Shown one piece after another: positions 1 to 13,100 of a stretch of DNA of 60,000 bases. A program made the position numbers and the translations under genes. Numbering within the stretch: position 1 is the first letter of the stretch; every line of letters starts with the position of its first letter. Source of the DNA: Membranipora membranacea (Eukaryota; Bryozoa; Gymnolaemata; Cheilostomatida; Membraniporidae). The stretch is from positions 25,148,283 through 25,208,282 of the forward strand of contig OU612066.1 of the NCBI GenBank assembly GCA_914767715.1, read 5' to 3'. The notes beneath the pieces are model-generated. The model ran no database searches. It worked only from the letters and a program-made list of their open reading frames with translations, and was not told the origin of the DNA.

Positions 1-168
1 GGTATATTTTTGTAAATTTCAAGTCAGCTTAATTACCCTCCAAGTTATCCAAGGATTCCAATATTCTGCGTTTTGAATAAGGCCAATAAGAGCGTGAACT
101 GGTCGCAGTTTGATATGATTGCGACAAATTTTAACTTTTTAATGCTGCCGTATGGTATGTTTTTTTAG

Positions 169-273
169 TGCAAAAGTGACCCTCATTAAAACGGACGCTG
201 ACGGAGAAGAAAAAGCCGCAGAGCTAAACGGTTTGCAGATTATCGATCAGCAGGAGTTGTTCCTCCTTATAAG
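169..273 (+). other. Exon-like segment of the satellite monomer (first complete example)
   Basis: This represents a segment present in every monomer (next copies 498-602 and 832-936, all 105 nt). It is preceded by a T-run ending in TAG, as at a 3' splice site, and followed by AAG|GTGAGTT, close to the 5' splice-site consensus. Of three forward frames only one is open. It begins with 1 leftover base, reads 34 full codons starting AKVTLIKTDADGEEK and ending QIIDQQELFLLI, and leaves 2 bases. Both ends therefore have the same phase, and splicing unit to unit would give a repeated 35-residue peptide. I do not recognise the peptide. Whether the array is transcribed or spliced is not visible here; a dead exon amplified inside a satellite would look the same. 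Confidence 0.5.
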
Positions 274-602
274 GTGAGTTACAAGCAAATCTATTTTTCA
301 ATCCGGGCTAAAACAATGCGTGATACCCTCCCTTGGTATATTTTCGTAAATTTCAAGTCAGCGTAATTACCCTCCAAGTTATCCAAGGATTCCAATATTC
401 TGCGTTTGGAATAAGGCCAATAAGAGCTTGAACTGATCGCAGTTTGATATGATTGCGACAGAGTTTTAATTTTTTAATGTCTGGTATGTTTTTTTAGTGC
501 AAAAGTGACCCTCATTAAAACGGACGCTGACGGAGAAGAAAAAGCCGCAGAGCTAAACGGTTTGCAGATTATCGATCAGCAGGAGTTGTTCCTCCTTATA
601 AG

Positions 603-831
603 GTGAGTTACAAGCAAATCTATTTTTCAATCCGGGCGAAAAAAAAGCGTGATACCCTCCCTTGGTATATTTTTGTAAATTTCAAGTCAGCGTAATTACC
701 CTCCAAGTTATCCAAGGATTCCAATATTCTGCGTTTTGAATAAGGCCAATAAGAGCTTGAACTGGTCGCAGTTTGATATGATTGCGACAAATTTTAAATT
801 GTTAATGCTGCCGTATGGTATGTTTTTTTAG
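603..831 (+). other. Intron-like segment of the satellite monomer (example)
   Basis: Sequence between two exon-like segments, 229 nt here, starting GTGAGTT and ending in a T-run plus TAG. It is AT-rich and has stops in all frames. It holds most of the indels seen between monomers: A-run and T-run length, a 6-bp loss, and 1-2 bp changes. It contains a conserved imperfect inverted repeat, CTGGTCGCA and TGCGACAG, about 12 bases apart. The TTAATG stretch shortly before the T-run could act as a branch point, but that is a guess. Confidence 0.4.
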
Positions 832-3789
832 TGCAAAAGTGTCCCACATAAAAACGGACGCTGACGGAAAAGAAAAAGCCGCAGAGCTAAACGGTTTGCA
901 GATTATCGATCAGCAGGAGTTGTTCCTCCTTATAAGGTGAGTAACAAGCAAATCTATTTTTCAATCCGGGCTAAAGAAAAGCGTGATACCCTCCCTTGGT
1001 ATATTTTTGTAAATTTCAAGTCAGCGTAATTACCCTCCAAGTTATCCAAGGATTCCAATATTCTGCGTTTTGAATAAGGCCAATAAGAGCTTGAACTGGT
1101 CGCAGTTTGATATGATTGCGACAGAGTTTTAATTTTTTAATGCTGCCGTATGGTATGTTTTTTTAGTGCAAAAGTGACCCTCATTAAAACGGACGCTGAC
1201 GGAGAAGAAAAAGCCGCAGAGCTAAACGGTTTGCAGATTATCGATCAGCAGGAGTTGTTCCTCCTTATAAGGTGAGTAACAAGCAAATCTATTTTTCAAT
1301 CCGGGCTAAAAAAAAGCGTGATACCCTCCCTTGGTATATTTTTGTAAATTTCAAGTCAGCGTAATTACCCTCCAAGTTATCCAAGGATTCCAATATTCTG
1401 CGTTTTGAATAAGGCCAATAAGAGCTTGAACTGGTCGCAGTTTGATATGATTGCGACAAATTTTAAATTGTTAATGCTGCCGTATGGTATGTTTTTTTAG
1501 TGCAAAAGTGACCCACATTAAAACGGACGCTGACGGAGAAGAAAAAGCCGCAGAGCTAAACGGTTTGCAGATTATCGATCAGCAGGAGTTGTTCCTCCTT
1601 ATAAGGTGAGTTACAAGCAAATCTATTTTTCAATCCGGGCTAAAAAAAAGCGTGATACCCTCCCTTGGTATATTTTTGTAAATTTCAAGTCAGCGTAATT
1701 ACCCTCCAAGTTATCCAAGGATTCCAATATTCTGCGTTTTGAATAAGGCCAATAAGAGCTTGAACTGGTCGCAGTTTGATATGATTGCGACAGAGTTTTA
1801 ATTTTTTAATGCTGCCGTATGGTATGTTTTTTTAGTGCAAAAGTGACCCTCATTAAAACGGACGCTGACGGAGAAGAAAAAGCCGCAGAGCTAAACGGTT
1901 TGCAGATTATCGATCAGCAGGAGTTGTTCCTCCTTATAAGGTGAGTTACAAGCAAATCTATTTTTCAATCCGGGCGAAAAAAAAGCGTGATACCCTCCCT
2001 TGGTATATTTTTGTAAATTTCAAGTCAGCGTAATTACCCTCCAAGTTATCCAAGGATTCCAATATTCTGCGTTTTGAATAGGGCCAATCAGAGCTTGAAC
2101 TGGTCGCAGTTTGATATGATTGCGACAGAGTTTTAATTTTTTAATGCTGCCGTATGGTATGTTTTTTTAGTGCAAAAGTGACCCTCATTAAAACGGACGC
2201 TGACGGAGAAGAAAAAGCCGCAGAGCTAAACGGTTTGCAGATTATCGATCAGCAGGAGTTGTTCCTCCTTATAAGGTGAGTTACAAGCAAATCTATTTTT
2301 CAATCCGGGCTAAAAAAAGCGTGATACCCTCCCTTGGTATATTTTTGTAAATTTCAAGTCAGCGTAATTACCCTCCAAGTTATCCAAGGATTCCAATATT
2401 CTGCGTTTTGAATAAGGCCAATAAGAGCGTGAACTGGTCGCAGTTTGATATGATTGCGACAAATTTTAACTTTTTAATGCTGCCGTATGGTATGTTTTTT
2501 TAGTGCAAAAGTGACCCTCATTAAAACGGACGCTGACGGAGAAGAAAAAGCCGCAGAGCTAAACGGTTTGCAGATTATCGATCAGCAGGAGTTGTTCCTC
2601 CTTATAAGGTGAGTTACAAGCAAATCTATTTTTCAATCCGGGCTAAAACAATGCGTGATACCCTCCCTTGGTATATTTTTGTAAATTTCAAGTCAGCGTA
2701 ATTACCCTCCAAGTTATCCAAGGATTCCAATATTCTGCGTTTGGAATAAGGCCAATAAGAGCTTGAACTGATCGCAGTTTGATATGATTGCGACAGAGTT
2801 TTAATTTTTTAATGTCTGGTATGTTTTTTTAGTGCAAAAGTGACCCTCATTAAAACGGACGCTGACGGAGAAGAAAAAGCCGCAGAGCTAAACGGTTTGC
2901 AGATTATCGATCAGCAGGAGTTGTTCCTCCTTATAAGGTGAGTTACAAGCAAATCTATTTTTCAATCCGGGCGAAAAAAAAGCGTGATACCCTCCCTTGG
3001 TATATTTTTGTAAATTTCAAGTCAGCGTAATTACCCTCCAAGTTATCCAAGGATTCCAATATTCTGCGTTTTGAATAAGGCCAATAAGAGCTTGAACTGG
3101 TCGCAGTTTGATATGATTGCGACAGAGTTTTAATTTTTTAATGCTGCCGTATGGTATGTTTTTTTAGTGCAAAAGTGACCCTCATTAAAACGGACGCTGA
3201 CGGAGAAGAAAAAGCCGCAGAGCTAAACGGTTTGCAGATTATCGATCAGCAGGAGTTGTTCATCCTTATAAGGTGAGTTACAAGCAAATCTAATTTTCAA
3301 TCCGGGCTAAAAAAATGCGTGATACCCTCCCTTGGTATATTTTTGTAAATTTCAAGTCAGCGTAATTACCCTCCAAGTTATCCAAGGATTCCAATATTCT
3401 GCGTTTTGAATAAGGCCAATAAGAGCTTGAACTGGTCGCAGTTTGATATGATTGCGACAGAGTTTTAATTTTTTAATGCTGCCGTATGGTATGTTTTTTT
3501 AGTGCAAAAGTGACCCTCATTAAAACGGACGCTGACGGAGAAGAAAAAGCCGCAGAGCTAAACGGTTTGCAGATTATCGATCAGCAGGAGTTGTTCCTCC
3601 TTATAAGGTGAGTAACAAGCAAATCTATTTTTCAATCCGGGCTAAAAAAAAGCGTGATACCCTCCCTTGGTATATTTTTGTAAATTTCAAGTCAGCGTAA
3701 TTACCCTCCAAGTTATCCAAGGATTCCAATATTCTGCGTTTTGAATAAGGCCAATAAGAGCTTGAACTGGTCGCAGTTTGATATGATTG

Positions 3790-6700
3790 CGACAAATTTT
3801 AAATTGTTAATGCTGCCGTATGGTATGTTTTTTTAGTGCAAAAGTGTCCCACATTAAAACGGACGCTGACGGAGAAGAAAAAGCCGCAGAGCTAAACGGT
3901 TTGCAGATTATCGATCAGCAGGAGTTGTTCCTCCTTATAAGGTGAGTAACAAGCAAATCTATTTTTCAATCCGGGCTAAAAAAAAGCGTGATACCCTCCC
4001 TTGGTATATTTTTGTAAATTTCAAGTCAGTGTAATTACCCTCCAAGTTATCCAAGGATTCCAATATTCTGCGTTTTGAATAAGGCCAATAAGAGCTTGAA
4101 CTGGTCGCAGTTTGATATGATTGCGACAGAGTTTTAATTTTTTAATGCTGCCGTATGGTATGTTTTTTTAGTGCAAAAGTGACCCTCATTAAAACGGAAT
4201 CTGACGGAGAAGAAAAAGCCGCAGAGCTAAACGGTTTGCAGATTATCGATCAGCAGGAGTTGTTCCTCCTTATAAGGTGAGTAACAAGCAAATCTATTTT
4301 TCAATCCGGGCTAAAAAAAAGCGTGATACCCTCCCTTGGTATATTTTTGTAAATTTCAAGTCAGCGTAATTACCCTCCAAGTTATCCAAGGATTCCAATA
4401 TTCTGCGTTTTGAATAAGGCCAATAAGAGCTTGAACTGGTCGCAGTTTGATATGATTGCGACAAATTTTAAATTGTTAATGCTGCCGTATGGTATGTTTT
4501 TTTAGTGCAAAAGTGACCCACATTAAAACGGACGCTGACGGAGAAGAAAAAGCCGCAGAGCTAAACGGTTTGCAGATTATCGATCAGCAGGAGTTGTTCC
4601 TCCTTATAAGGTGAGTTACAAGCAAATCTATTTTTCAATCCGGGCTAAAAAAAAGCGTGATACCCTCCCTTGGTATATTTTTGTAAATTTCAAGTCAGCG
4701 TAATTACCCTCCAAGTTATCCAAGGATTCCAATATTCTGCGTTTTGAATAAGGCCAATAAGAGCTTGAACTGGTCGCAGTTTGATATGATTGCGACAGAG
4801 TTTTAATTTTTTAATGCTGCCGTATGGTATGTTTTTTTAGTGCAAAAGTGACCCTCATTAAAACGGACGCTGACGGAGAAGAAAAAGCCGCAGAGCTAAA
4901 CGGTTTGCAGATTATCGATCAGCAGGAGTTGTTCCTCCTTATAAGGTGAGTTACAAGCAAATCTATTTTTCAATCCGGGCTAAAAAAAAGCGTGATACCC
5001 TCCCTTGGTATATTTTTGTAAATTTCAAGTCAGCGTAATTACCCTCCAAGTTATCCAAGGATTCCAATATTCTGCGTTTTGAATAAGGCCAATGAGAGCT
5101 TGAACTGGTCGCAGTTTGATATGATTGCGACAAATTTTAAATTGTTAATGCTGCCGTATGGTATGTTTTTTTAGTGCAAAAGTGACCCACATTAAAACGG
5201 ACGCTGACGGAGAAGAAAAAGCCGCAGAGCTAAACGGTTTGCAGATTATCGATCAGCAGGAGTTGTTCCTCCTTATAAGGTGAGTTACAAGCAAATCTAT
5301 TTTTCAATCCGGGCTAAAAAAAGCGTGATACCCTCCCTTGGTATATTTTTGTAAATTTCAAGTCAGCGTAATTACCCTCCAAGTTATCCAAGGATTCCAA
5401 TATTCTGCGTTTGGAATAAGGCCAATAAGAGCTTGAACTGATCGCAGTTTGATATGATTGCGACAGAGTTTTAATTTTTTAATGTCTGGTATGTTTTTTT
5501 AGTGCAAAAGTGACCCTCATTAAAACGGACGCTGACGGAGAAGAAAAAGCCGCAGAGCTAAACGGTTTGCAGATTATCGATCAGCAGGAGTTGTTCCTCC
5601 TTATAAGGTGAGTTACAAGCAAATCTATTTTTCAATCCGGGCGAAAAAAAAGCGTGATACCCTCCCTTGGTATATTTTTGTAAATTTCAAGTCAGCGTAA
5701 TTACCCTCCAAGTTATCCAAGGATTCCAATATTCTGCGTTTTGAATAAGGCCAATAAGAGCTTGAACTGGTCGCAGTTTGATATGATTGCGACAGAGTTT
5801 TAATTTTTTAATGCTGCCGTATGGTATGTTTTTTTAGTGCAAAAGTGACCCTCATTAAAACGGACGCTGACGGAGAAGAAAAAGCCGCAGAGCTAAACGG
5901 TTTGCAGATTATCGATCAGCAGGAGTTGTTCATCCTTATAAGGTGAGTTACAAGCAAATCTAATTTTCAATCCGGGCTAAAAAAATGCGTGATACCCTCC
6001 CTTGGTATATTTTTGTAAATTTCAAGTCAGCGTAATTACCCTCCAAGTTATCCAAGGATTCCAATATTCTGCGTTTTGAATAAGGCCAATAAGAGCGTGA
6101 ACTGGTCGCAGTTTGATATGATTGCGACAAATTTTAACTTTTTAATGCTGCCGTATGGTATGTTTTTTTAGTGCAAAAGTGACCCTCATTAAAACGGACG
6201 CTGACGGAGAAGAAAAAGCCGCAGAGCTAAACGGTTTGCAGATTATCGATCAGCAGGAGTTGTTCCTCCTTATAAGGTGAGTTACAAGCAAATCTATTTT
6301 TCAATCCGGGCTAAAACAATGCGTGATACCCTCCCTTGGTATATTTTTGTAAATTTCAAGTCAGCGTAATTACCCTCCAAGTTATCCAAGGATTCCAATA
6401 TTCTGCGTTTGGAATAAGGCCAATAAGAGCTTGAACTGATCGCAGTTTGATATGATTGCGACAGAGTTTTAATTTTTTAATGCTGCCGTATGGTATGTTT
6501 TTTTAGTGCAAAAGTGACCCTCATTAAAACGGACGCTGACGGAGAAGAAAAAGCCGCAGAGCTAAACGGTTTGCAGATTATCGATCAGCAGGAGTTGTTC
6601 CTCCTTATAAGGTGAGTTACAAGCAAATCTATTTTTCAATCCGGGCGAAAAAAAAGCGTGATACCCTCCCTTGGTATATTTTTGTAAATTTCAAGTCAGC

Positions 6701-7465
6701 GTAATTACCCTCCAAGTTATCCAAGGATTCCAATATTCTGCGTTTTGAATAAGGCCAATAAGAGCTTGAACTGGTCGCAGTTTGATATGATTGCGACAGA
6801 GTTTTAATTTTTTAATGCTGCCGTATGGTATGTTTTTTTAGTGCAAAAGTGACCCTCATTAAAACGGACGCTGACGGAGAAGAAAAAGCCGCAGAGCTAA
6901 ACGGTTTGCAGATTATCGATCAGCAGGAGTTGTTCATCCTTATAAGGTGAGTTACAAGCAAATCTAATTTTCAATCCGGGCTAAAAAAATGCGTGATACC
7001 CTCCCTTGGTATATTTTTGTAAATTTCAAGTCAGCGTAATTACCCTCCAAGTTATCCAAGGATTCCAATATTCTGCGTTTTGAATAAGGCCAATAAGAGC
7101 TTGAACTGGTCGCAGTTTGATATGATTGCGACAGAGTTTTAATTTTTTAATGCTGCCGTATGGTATGTTTTTTTAGTGCAAAAGTGACCCTCATTAAAAC
7201 GGACGCTGACGGAGAAGAAAAAGCCGCAGAGCTAAACGGTTTGCAGATTATCGATCAGCAGGAGTTGTTCCTCCTTATAAGGTGAGTAACAAGCAAATCT
7301 ATTTTTCAATCCGGGCTAAAAAAAAGCGTGATACCCTCCCTTGGTATATTTTTGTAAATTTCAAGTCAGCGTAATTACCCTCCAAGTTATCCAAGGATTC
7401 CAATATTCTGCGTTTTGAATAAGGCCAATAAGAGCTTGAACTGGTCGCAGTTTGATATGATTGCG
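3790..7465 (+). repeat. Higher-order repeat block, ~11 monomers
   Basis: Inside the first 11.5 kb a monomer subtype reading GCGACAAATTTT, instead of GCGACAGAGTTTT, occurs at about 124, 786, 1455, 2458, 3790, 4460, 5127, 6126, 7466, 8137, 8803, 10135, 10806 and 11473. From 3790 the spacings are 2, 2, 3 and 4 monomers, and the series starts again at 7466. A private variant, GAATCTGACGG, occurs at 4197, 7871 and 10542, marking the same monomer in successive blocks. Confidence 0.75.
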
Positions 7466-10134
7466 ACAAATTTTAAATTGTTAATGCTGCCGTATGGTAT
7501 GTTTTTTTAGTGCAAAAGTGTCCCACATTAAAACGGACGCTGACGGAGAAGAAAAAGCCGCAGAGCTAAACGGTTTGCAGATTATCGATCAGCAGGAGTT
7601 GTTCCTCCTTATAAGGTGAGTAACAAGCAAATCTATTTTTCAATCCGGGCTAAAAAAAAGCGTGATACCCTCCCTTGGTATATTTTTGTAAATTTCAAGT
7701 CAGTGTAATTACCCTCCAAGTTATCCAAGGATTCCAATATTCTGCGTTTTGAATAAGGCCAATAAGAGCTTGAACTGGTCGCAGTTTGATATGATTGCGA
7801 CAGAGTTTTAATTTTTTAATGCTGCCGTATGGTATGTTTTTTTAGTGCAAAAGTGACCCTCATTAAAACGGAATCTGACGGAGAAGAAAAAGCCGCAGAG
7901 CTAAACGGTTTGCAGATTATCGATCAGCAGGAGTTGTTCCTCCTTATAAGGTGAGTAACAAGCAAATCTATTTTTCAATCCGGGCTAAAAAAAAGCGTGA
8001 TACCCTCCCTTGGTATATTTTTGTAAATTTCAAGTCAGCGTAATTACCCTCCAAGTTATCCAAGGATTCCAATATTCTGCGTTTTGAATAAGGCCAATAA
8101 GAGCTTGAACTGGTCGCAGTTTGATATGATTGCGACAAATTTTAAATTGTTAATGCTGCCGTATGGTATGTTTTTTTAGTGCAAAAGTGACCCACATTAA
8201 AACGGACGCTGACGGAGAAGAAAAAGCCGCAGAGCTAAACGGTTTGCAGATTATCGATCAGCAGGAGTTGTTCCTCCTTATAAGGTGAGTTACAAGCAAA
8301 TCTATTTTTCAATCCGGGCTAAAAAAAAGCGTGATACCCTCCCTTGGTATATTTTTGTAAATTTCAAGTCAGCGTAATTACCCTCCAAGTTATCCAAGGA
8401 TTCCAATATTCTGCGTTTTGAATAAGGCCAATAAGAGCTTGAACTGGTCGCAGTTTGATATGATTGCGACAGAGTTTTAATTTTTTAATGCTGCCGTATG
8501 GTATGTTTTTTTAGTGCAAAAGTGACCCTCATTAAAACGGACGCTGACGGAGAAGAAAAAGCCGCAGAGCTAAACGGTTTGCAGATTATCGATCAGCAGG
8601 AGTTGTTCCTCCTTATAAGGTGAGTTACAAGCAAATCTATTTTTCAATCCGGGCTAAAAAAAAGCGTGATACCCTCCCTTGGTATATTTTTGTAAATTTC
8701 AAGTCAGCGTAATTACCCTCCAAGTTATCCAAGGATTCCAATATTCTGCGTTTTGAATAAGGCCAATGAGAGCTTGAACTGGTCGCAGTTTGATATGATT
8801 GCGACAAATTTTAAATTGTTAATGCTGCCGTATGGTATGTTTTTTTTAGTGCAAAAGTGACCCACATTAAAACGGACGCTGACGGAGAAGAAAAAGCCGC
8901 AGAGCTAAACGGTTTGCAGATTATCGATCAGCAGGAGTTGTTCCTCCTTATAAGGTGAGTTACAAGCAAATCTATTTTTCAATCCGGGCTAAAAAAAGCG
9001 TGATACCCTCCCTTGGTATATTTTTGTAAATTTCAAGTCAGCGTAATTACCCTCCAAGTTATCCAAGGATTCCAATATTCTGCGTTTGGAATAAGGCCAA
9101 TAAGAGCTTGAACTGATCGCAGTTTGATATGATTGCGACAGAGTTTTAATTTTTTAATGTCTGGTATGTTTTTTTAGTGCAAAAGTGACCCTCATTAAAA
9201 CGGACGCTGACGGAGAAGAAAAAGCCGCAGAGCTAAACGGTTTGCAGATTATCGATCAGCAGGAGTTGTTCCTCCTTATAAGGTGAGTTACAAGCAAATC
9301 TATTTTTCAATCCGGGCGAAAAAAAAGCGTGATACCCTCCCTTGGTATATTTTTGTAAATTTCAAGTCAGCGTAATTACCCTCCAAGTTATCCAAGGATT
9401 CCAATATTCTGCGTTTTGAATAAGGCCAATAAGAGCTTGAACTGGTCGCAGTTTGATATGATTGCGACAGAGTTTTAATTTTTTAATGCTGCCGTATGGT
9501 ATGTTTTTTTAGTGCAAAAGTGACCCTCATTAAAACGGACGCTGACGGAGAAGAAAAAGCCGCAGAGCTAAACGGTTTGCAGATTATCGATCAGCAGGAG
9601 TTGTTCATCCTTATAAGGTGAGTTACAAGCAAATCTAATTTTCAATCCGGGCTAAAAAAATGCGTGATACCCTCCCTTGGTATATTTTTGTAAATTTCAA
9701 GTCAGCGTAATTACCCTCCAAGTTATCCAAGGATTCCAATATTCTGCGTTTTGAATAAGGCCAATAAGAGCTTGAACTGGTCGCAGTTTGATATGATTGC
9801 GACAGAGTTTTAATTTTTTAATGCTGCCGTATGGTATGTTTTTTTAGTGCAAAAGTGACCCTCATTAAAACGGACGCTGACGGAGAAGAAAAAGCCGCAG
9901 AGCTAAACGGTTTGCAGATTATCGATCAGCAGGAGTTGTTCCTCCTTATAAGGTGAGTAACAAGCAAATCTATTTTTCAATCCGGGCTAAAAAAAAGCGT
10001 GATACCCTCCCTTGGTATATTTTTGTAAATTTCAAGTCAGCGTAATTACCCTCCAAGTTATCCAAGGATTCCAATATTCTGCGTTTTGAATAAGGCCAAT
10101 AAGAGCTTGAACTGGTCGCAGTTTGATATGATTG
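7466..10134 (+). repeat. Higher-order repeat block, ~8 monomers, shortened relative of the 11-monomer block
   Basis: Subtype spacings here are 2, 2 and 4 monomers, the same as the preceding block without its 3-monomer step. Private variants (GTCCCACATT, GGCCAATGAG, GAATCTGACGG) occur in matching order. The pattern suggests multi-monomer duplication followed by loss of three monomers through unequal exchange. Confidence 0.7.
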
Positions 10135-13100
10135 CGACAAATTTTAAATTGTTAATGCTGCCGTATGGTATGTTTTTTTAGTGCAAAAGTGTCCCACATT
10201 AAAACGGACGCTGACGGAGAAGAAAAAGCCGCAGAGCTAAACGGTTTGCAGATTATCGATCAGCAGGAGTTGTTCCTCCTTATAAGGTGAGTAACAAGCA
10301 AATCTATTTTTCAATCCGGGCTAAAAAAAAGCGTGATACCCTCCCTTGGTATATTTTTGTAAATTTCAAGTCAGTGTAATTACCCTCCAAGTTATCCAAG
10401 GATTCCAATATTCTGCGTTTTGAATAAGGCCAATAAGAGCTTGAACTGGTCGCAGTTTGATATGATTGCGACAGAGTTTTAATTTTTTAATGCTGCCGTA
10501 TGGTATGTTTTTTTAGTGCAAAAGTGACCCTCATTAAAACGGAATCTGACGGAGAAGAAAAAGCCGCAGAGCTAAACGGTTTGCAGATTATCGATCAGCA
10601 GGAGTTGTTCCTCCTTATAAGGTGAGTAACAAGCAAATCTATTTTTCAATCCGGGCTAAAAAAAAGCGTGATACCCTCCCTTGGTATATTTTTGTAAATT
10701 TCAAGTCAGCGTAATTACCCTCCAAGTTATCCAAGGATTCCAATATTCTGCGTTTTGAATAAGGCCAATAAGAGCTTGAACTGGTCGCAGTTTGATATGA
10801 TTGCGACAAATTTTAAATTGTTAATGCTGCCGTATGGTATGTTTTTTTAGTGCAAAAGTGACCCACATTAAAACGGACGCTGACGGAGAAGAAAAAGCCG
10901 CAGAGCTAAACGGTTTGCAGATTATCGATCAGCAGGAGTTGTTCCTCCTTATAAGGTGAGTTACAAGCAAATCTATTTTTCAATCCGGGCTAAAAAAAAG
11001 CGTGATACCCTCCCTTGGTATATTTTTGTAAATTTCAAGTCAGCGTAATTACCCTCCAAGTTATCCAAGGATTCCAATATTCTGCGTTTTGAATAAGGCC
11101 AATAAGAGCTTGAACTGGTCGCAGTTTGATATGATTGCGACAGAGTTTTAATTTTTTAATGCTGCCGTATGGTATGTTTTTTTAGTGCAAAAGTGACCCT
11201 CATTAAAACGGACGCTGACGGAGAAGAAAAAGCCGCAGAGCTAAACGGTTTGCAGATTATCGATCAGCAGGAGTTGTTCCTCCTTATAAGGTGAGTTACA
11301 AGCAAATCTATTTTTCAATCCGGGCTAAAAAAAAGCGTGATACCCTCCCTTGGTATATTTTTGTAAATTTCAAGTCAGCGTAATTACCCTCCAAGTTATC
11401 CAAGGATTCCAATATTCTGCGTTTTGAATAAGGCCAATGAGAGCTTGAACTGGTCGCAGTTTGATATGATTGCGACAAATTTTAAATTGTTAATGCTGCC
11501 GTATGGTATGTTTTTTTAGTGCAAAAGTGACCCACATTAAAACGGACGCTGACGGAGAAGAAAAAGCCGCAGAGCTAAACGGTTTGCAGATTATCGATCA
11601 GCAGGAGTTGTTCCTCCTTATAAGGTGAGTTACAAGCAAATCTATTTTTCAATCCGGGCTAAAAAAAAGCGTGATACCCTCCCTTGGTATATTTTTGTAA
11701 ATTTCAAGTCAGCGTAATTACCCTCCAAGTTTTCCAAGGATACCAATATTCTGCGTTTTGAATAAGGCCAATAAGAGCTTGAACTGGTCGCAGTTTGATA
11801 TGATTGCGACAGAGTTTTAATTTTTTAATGCTGCCGTATGGTATGTTTTTTTAGTGCAAAAGTGACCCTCATTAAAACGGACGCTGACGGAGAAGAAGTA
11901 GCCGCAGAGCTAAACGGTTCGCAGATTATCGATCAGCAGGAGTTGTTCCTCCTTATAAAGTGAGTTACAAGCAAATCTATTTTTCAATCCGGGCTAAAAA
12001 AAAGCGTGATACCCTCCCTTGGTATATTTTGGTAAATTTCAAGTCAGCGTAATTACCCTCCAAGTTATCCAAGGATTCCAATATTCTGCGTTTTGAATAA
12101 GGCCAATAAGAGCTTGAACTGGTCGCAGTTTGATTTGATTGCGACAGAGTTTTAATTTTTTAATGCTGCCGTATGGTATGTTTTTTTAGTGCAAAAGTGA
12201 CCCACATTAAAACGGACGCTGACGGAGAAGAAAAAGCCGCAGAGCTAAACGGTTTGCAGATTATCGATCAGCAGGAGTTGTTCCTCCTTATAAGGTGAGT
12301 TACAAGCAAATCTATTTTTCAATCCGGGCTAAAAAAAAGCGTGATACCCTCCCTTGGTATATTTTTGTAAATTTCAAGTCAGCGTATTTACCCTCCAAGT
12401 TATCCAAGGATACCAATATTCTGCGTTTTGAATAAGGCCAATAAGAGCTTGAACTGGTCGCAGTTTGATATGATTGCGACAGAGTTTTAATTTTTTAATG
12501 CTGCCGTATGGTATGTTTTTTTAGTGCAAAAGTGACCCTCATTAAAACGGACGCTGACGGAGAAGAAGAAGCCGCAGAGCTAAACGGTTCGCAGATTATC
12601 GATCAGCAGGAGTTGTTCCTCCTTATAAAGTGAGTTACAAGCAAATCTATTTTTCAATCCGGGCTAAAAAAAAGCGTGATACCCTCCCTTGGTATATTTT
12701 GGTAAATTTCAAGTCAGCGTAATTACCCTCCAAGTTATCCAAGGATTCCAATATTCTGCGTTTTGAATAAGGCCAATAAGAGCTTGAACTGGTCGCAGTT
12801 TGATTTGATTGCGACAGAGTTTTAATTTTTTAATGCTGCCGTATGGTATGTTTTTTTAGTGCAAAAGTGACCCTCATTAAAACGGACGCTGACGGAGAAG
12901 AAAAAGCCGCAGAGCTAAACGGTTTGCAGATTATCGATCAGCAGGAGTTGTTCCTCCTTATAAGGTGAGTTACAAGCAAATCTATTTTTCAATCCGGGCT
13001 AAAAAAAAGCGTGATACCCTCCCTTGGTATATTTTTGTAAATTTCAAGTCAGCGTAATTACCCTCCAAGTTATCCAAGGATTCCAATATTCTGCGTTTTG

